This document shows positions 59,701-64,000 of a stretch of 64,000 nt of DNA, one piece after another. The notes under the pieces were generated by a model. It was given only the letters and a program-made list of their open reading frames with translations. It made no database searches and was not told where the DNA came from. Position 1 is the stretch's first letter; the number at the start of each line of letters is the position of its first letter. Position numbers and translations under genes: made by a program. Origin of the DNA: Cyrtodaria siliqua (lineage: Eukaryota > Mollusca > Bivalvia > Adapedonta > Hiatellidae); the NCBI GenBank assembly GCA_037043455.1, contig JAWPHD010005120.1, positions 1 to 64,000 of the forward strand. Reading direction: 5' to 3'.

Positions 59701-60455
59701 AGGTGAACATTTGACTTTTTGTATGGGTCACGAACTCAAAATCGAGGCGGTCTATACGAATCTGACCGTTAGATCACTAGAAAGAAAAGAGAATACAGTA
59801 AAATAGTTATAACCGTGTGGACACGAGTCATGCTCTCACGCAAGAAAACTAAATGATTTGGGGCATTAAAATAGTTATTGAAAGGCAATTGTTTATATCG
59901 GTCACCAGTTATTATTATTATATGCTAACCTCGCGGATTAATTAACATGTCTGAGTGTAAATTGTTCACTAACTAGTATATACCTATTTGTTCTAAGACA
60001 GTAGCAGCTGATTGGTTCTCAGATGAATAAAATAACCGTATTTCAGGCTGCTTGGTCGTGCAGTAAGACGCCGTATTTTAAGCATGTCATTTGTAGAAAG
60101 TATAACTTTTGGTAAACATACGATACACATCGATACACGCACAAACCTTTTTTACTTCACTAATATATAACGCGAAACATCCTCTTGCAGTTTTAATATA
60201 TGAGATAGATTTCAATTAAAATACAGTTTTAATATTAAACGCTTTAATGAAGTAAGTCCAGAATAAAACTAAAAATTAAAAATTGTAAACCAATAATTAT
60301 TTTTAATTACTGTGTACAATCACCGAACGAATGATTAATTGAAATATTAACTCCACACCCAACAAAAATAGCAAACGATGCACGTATATCATGTATATGT
60401 TGTTGTAAAAATATATAAAAAAAACACTATATAAACAGAAACACATCAGGATGTA
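59701..60455. other. Unassigned sequence
   Basis: AT-rich, no recognisable gene or repeat. Confidence 0.4.
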
Positions 60456-60459
60456 TGTT

Positions 60460-61720
60460 GCAAGCTGTTGGAGCACATAGTGGTCAGTAACTTTCAGAAA
60501 TACGTGGAGACGTTTCAAACTGATAGGCAACATGGTTTTCGTGCAAGAAGAAGCTGTGAGACCCAGCTCGTGACTCTATTCCACGAGCTTGCTTCCTTGT
60601 TAGATATCGGCATCCATGTCGACATGTTCATTCTCGACTTTTCCAAAGCATTCGACCGAATCCCCCACACACGTCTCCTAAGGAAATTAAATAAATAAGG
60701 CATTTGAGGGAGCAGCTACTAATGGATTGAATCTTTTCTGTCCAATATACATCAACAAGTAACAGTAGAGGATTCTACATCTGACGGAGCAGCAGTGCTA
60801 AGCGGAAACTCCCAGGGTAGCGTCCATGGCCCGCTCCTATTTCTCCTTTTCATAAACGACCTTCCAGACAAGTTTATCTCTAAAACTAGCCTATTGCTGA
60901 CGACGCCATTGTGTATAAACAGATAAGGAAATATAACGATTGCCAGGTCTATAGCAAGACCTTCTGACGCTAGCAGAGTGGGAACTTAAATGGGGCATGG
61001 AGTCCGTGTCATCAGATCCAAGAAACCACAGATCCACAACTACCATATAAAAGGGTACATTCTACTAGCATCTGATACTACCAAGTATTTAGGAGTTGAC
61101 CTCCAATCATCAGTTTTCTTTAAAAAAAAAACATTGACAGAGTCAGTAAATAGGAAAATTCCGTGCGAGGTTATTGAAGAGTTCATTAAGGTCAACAAAC
61201 GAGGACACCAAGATACATCAGTCTAGCGAGACCACATGTGGATTACTGTGCGACAGTATGGAGCCTACATCATGCAGACCAGATCTATAAACTGGAGATG
61301 TGTTACCAACCGATACATTAACACCAGCAGTGTTGAAAGAAATGTTGGATCACCTCCAATGCAAACACTTGAACACAGAGGTTCCGAGCTCCAATTCACA
61401 CTCCTCTACAAAGTGGTCCCTGACTTGAAAGTCATCCCCTGCTATGAGTAACTGACTCCCTCTACCACACGTACAAGAGCACTACATTCTAAGAAGTTGC
61501 TGCTTGGAACATTATCCCAGCTGCTACAGCTGAGTCTCCCCCCCCCCCCCCCCCCCCCCACCCGCACCACTCCTTGGTACACTTCAAGGCGGAGCTTTCT
61601 GCTGTCAGCCCGTAAATCAGGATCCTAAATAAACCTATTAAGTGACGATGTGAAGCTGTGTCAGCGGGGACACACTTGTTACCGGTACCGCCACGAAAGC
61701 CGGATTGGTTCATATCAGAT
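60460..61720 (+). pseudogene. 5'-truncated CR1-like LINE fragment, RT domain decayed
   Basis: Frames read QHGFRARRSCETQLV, then FILDFSKAFDRIPHTRLLRK (motif A); after a stop WIESFLSNIHQQVTV, GSVHGPLLFLLFINDLP (motif B region), TTKYLGVDLQSS, and a C-terminal NVGSPPMQTLEHRGSELQ. The usual YADD box is lost (sequence reads through LLLTTPLC). At least three stops or frameshifts. RT motifs fit the CR1/L2/Rex group; exact clade not determined. A 22-C tract lies near its 3' end. Confidence 0.85.
61538..61559. repeat. 22-bp C homopolymer
   Basis: Uninterrupted C run inside the LINE C-terminal region. Its length in this assembly is uncertain. Confidence 0.9.
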
Positions 61721-61859
61721 AGATCTATGTAGGTTTTCTTTTTATTAGTTTAAATCTTTTTATTTAATTTGTGTATTTATTGACCATTACATCAAAATTG
61801 ATATCGCGTATTCTCTTTATACTTTAGTTCACTCTTCCTATACTAGCTTCTCTTAATTC

Positions 61860-62030
61860 TTTACTTGGCCTTGTTCTCTCATTCACAACCGCGAAGCACA
61901 AGTCGTCTTCCGTTGAATGATTGTCAAGTTTTGACAGATCAACGTACCATATAGATAGATAGATGTATCTTGAATCATCGAAGTCCTTAACATCGTTACA
62001 TACATGCCCTAGCAAAACGAACGAGCTGGA
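61860..62030 (-). pseudogene. Short retroelement fragment related to 27341-27900
   Basis: On the minus strand CGTTTTGCTAGGGCATG then GTAACGATGTTAAGGACTT matches 27450-27482 closely (peptide CNDVKDF). The rest of the frame is unlike the 27 kb copy. Confidence 0.5.
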
Positions 62031-62039
62031 ATATGTATA

Positions 62040-62215
62040 TTCCATAAGATGTAGCACGAGGTACGTCCCCATCTAAATGTGGATAATGAACAATGCAAAG
62101 TTAAAGTTATCTCTCTGATCTTAAATTTTAACATGTATGTTATCATTTGAAACCGAGATATGAAGATCGAGGAATGCTGCTATGGTATCCGAACTGTTGA
62201 CTTTATCCAATATAG
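62040..62215. repeat. Dispersed repeat X, uninterrupted copy
   Basis: Contains both the left part (GATGTAGCACGAGGTACG, CATCTAAATGTGGATA) and the right part (AAAGTTAAAGTTATCTCTCT, GAGGAATGCTGCTATGG) that the LINE separates at 15.7 and 20.7 kb. Acts as an approximate empty site. Confidence 0.8.
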
Positions 62216-62233
62216 CAGGTGGTGGAAAAGTTG

Positions 62234-62307
62234 TTCTTCAACCGGGATTCGAACCCAGGGTCTCAAGTTTACCGTACCATGGCTCTAACCACTGAGCTAT
62301 CGAGGAA
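62234..62307 (-). other. tRNA-like sequence (copy 1 of tandem pair)
   Basis: Minus strand: TTCCTCGATAGCTCAGTGG (acceptor and D arm) ... CTGGGTTCGAATCCCGG (T arm) ... TTGAAGAA. The 7-bp acceptor stem pairs apart from one mismatch and a G-T, and both internal promoter boxes are intact, but I could not fit a good anticodon stem. Likely a tRNA-derived repeat head rather than a working tRNA. Confidence 0.6.
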
Positions 62308-62472
62308 TTACGGTTAGGAATCGATTATTCACCATTTACCTGTACCCGGTTACATACACCCCACCAGACTGAAATTTGTTCCTGAATTTCTAATTATGCA
62401 GGAGAACCCCAGCTGCTGTTTCTCAATATAATCAGGGACGAGCCTGAAAATATAACAGGTGGAGAAAAATCG

Positions 62473-62546
62473 TTCTCAACCGTGACTCGAACCCATGGTC
62501 TCTGGTTTACCGTACTAGCGCTCTAACTACTGAGCTATCGATGACA
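62473..62546 (-). other. tRNA-like sequence (copy 2 of tandem pair)
   Basis: About 240 bp from copy 1 with the same flanks (CAGGTGG.GAAAA, CGGTTAGGAATCGATTATTC, GTACCCGGTTACATACA). Reads TCGATAGCTCAGTAGTTAGA and GGGTTCGAGTCACGG on the minus strand, more diverged. Confidence 0.6.
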
Positions 62547-62644
62547 TACGGTTAGGAATCGATTATTCACCACTTAACAGTACCCGGTTACATACATATA
62601 CACGAGATCTGGTGGATACCTATTTGTGCTCATTTGAGCAAAGA

Positions 62645-62880
62645 ACGTTCAAGTCAAACGAACGGGAAATGTAGCATTCACAGAACACGGTCGTCAAAAA
62701 TACGCATTCAAAACAAAACAATAAATATAAAGATGTATAGATAGGTGTATGCGCAAAAACAAACATAAATGTGTTGACAACTGGGTGTGGGGATAGAGCC
62801 TTCGAACGATAAGTAGCAAAATGGCCGCCGGGGGTTTAAACTAGTTTCTAAGGTGCGCCAATATGCCAAGTCTCACTCTA
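62645..62880 (+). mobile_element. V element copy
   Basis: AACGGGAAATGTAGCATTCA, CAGAACACGGTCGTCAAAAA, AAATGTGTTGACAACTGGG, GGTTTAAACTAGTTTCTAAG, GGTGCGCCAA. Confidence 0.75.
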
Positions 62881-64000
62881 AGCTACTGAATGAGTGATAC
62901 ACGTACATATCAGACATGAGCAACAGTGATAACTCAATAAGTTAGACAGACAGCAGAGCATATATTCAATCGATACATAATTAAATGAATAACATACATA
63001 GTCGACAAGAATATACACTATAAATGAGCCCAGAACATATCAAGTTGTATCAAAAGATCAGCTCAAACCAGTCATTTATATCATGTATTGCTGTGTATTG
63101 CGATATTTCAAATGATTTTACTCGTTCTTGTATACATTGCTATTGTAAAGCTATAAACATAATTGGAATAGGATACAGTAGCAGAATATATGTTACTAAA
63201 TTCTGCAAACATACTCAACCGGCTAAATGTAATAAAACCTCAAAGCGACATGCACAAACTATAAACACAATTGGAAATAGACTATTCAAGAAGAAGAATC
63301 GATACTCAAATTTAAATCAGTCTTCACAAAGTACAAAGCTCTTCCTCCTATTAATGGAAACCAATATATCGCTTAAACACGCACTTGGTATTGATTAGCA
63401 AATATCACAGCAAAGTGTTATATCAAACGTGTGTCTTTAAGTGCATTTGCGATTGAGGAAAGTTCGGACGTTGACGTTATCGTGATAATTATATTGCCTA
63501 ATAACAACAACATGAACGACAAAAAAAACGTTTGTAAGGATATAGCTGAAAGCAACATTTGTGATAAATGTTGTTATTGTTGGTTTGTTGTGCATTGCAG
63601 ACATACGGTGCCATTGCGTTTGATTGCTGTCGTTTCTAAAGGACCATTGTTGCCATTTCTGTCATACAAAACGAACCGACCGTGCATTTCAGGGTGCCTA
63701 GACGTCGAATATGAATCGAGATTTTTATTACTTACTATATCTTTTCATAACTGGATTTGTTTTCAATCTTTCCGTAACCATCCGCTAAGCTTCGCAAAGT
63801 TAATCATTCATTTTGAGCCCACTTGTTGGCATGGTAATTTTATTTACAGCCGACAACCTAGGGTAGGGCGACTTAAAAGAATTCATGGTGTAAATGACAA
63901 AATATTAGCGCATTATACTATTTACATAATTTTTATTTGCTAGAGACATTGTTTGTCATTCCAAAATAAAAGTAAAAGATGATCAATTGCTTGAGGTGCT
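62881..64000. other. Right edge, unassigned
   Basis: Two open frames (63024-63398, 63431-63943) have no recognisable domain. 63575-63660 is a V2 fragment, minus strand (GTGCCATTGCGTTTGATTGC, TCTAAAGGACCATT), inside the second frame, which argues against it being a gene. Confidence 0.45.

Noticed and set aside
63431..63943. 170-codon open frame as a gene
   Set aside because: Overlaps a V2 repeat fragment; no recognisable domain or splice evidence.

Overview
This is an AT-rich invertebrate genomic window, most likely from a bivalve mollusc. The evidence is a tRNA-headed SINE at 23.5 kb whose body matches the SINE type widespread in bivalves, the repeated 'GTGACCTTGACCTTGACC' mollusc repeat near 8.4-9.0 kb, interspersed LINE, SINE and MITE copies, GT-AG introns and dense minisatellites. 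No bacterial-type operons, rRNA genes or CRISPR arrays are present. The species cannot be fixed from the sequence.

One protein-coding gene is supported. It is a monocarboxylate-transporter-like (SLC16/MCT, major facilitator superfamily) gene on the minus strand, running right to left from about 22.7 kb to beyond the left edge. I assembled four coding exons from splice sites and reading phase: 22488-22695, 11284-11427, 629-1405 and 255-305. All junctions are phase 1 and the joined product aligns in order with MCT membrane segments. The C-terminal end lies outside the window. Its large introns (about 9.9 and 11.1 kb) are full of repeats.

Layout. 0.25-1.4 kb: exons 4 and 3. 1.4-11.28 kb (intron 2): short-period ACTGTT/AACAGT tandem arrays interrupted by two copies of a long palindromic module (2.9-6.15 kb), a mollusc tandem repeat, copies of a dispersed element called V here, and an 18-copy array of about 65 bp that is a tandem amplification of the 3' end of coding exon 2 with its splice donor. 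11.43-22.49 kb (intron 1): two tail-to-tail copies of one RNase H-bearing non-LTR retrotransposon, the minus-strand copy bounded by a 12-bp target-site duplication, and a foldback MITE. 22.7-41.7 kb: no recognisable genes; SINEs, MITEs, palindromes, a retroelement fragment and small tandem arrays. 41.7-44.7 kb: a V element whose central 42-bp segment was amplified about 30 times, then a modular 39-bp array. 44.8-57.74 kb: a direct tandem segmental duplication (unit A 44.8-48.19, unit B 48.2-57.74) in which each copy grew different minisatellites: 21 copies of a 50-bp unit in A, and about 6.9 kb of a 21-bp unit plus about 18 copies of a 26-bp unit in B. 57.7-64 kb: dispersed repeats, a decayed CR1-like LINE fragment with a 22-C tract, and a tandem pair of tRNA-like sequences.

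Most long open frames from 2.9 to 6, 41.7 to 44.6 and 49.4 to 56.4 kb are by-products of tandem repeats with periods divisible by three and are not annotated as genes. The most notable observations are the exon-derived splice-donor array, the reciprocal minisatellite growth in the segmental duplication, and the amplification of an internal segment of one V element.
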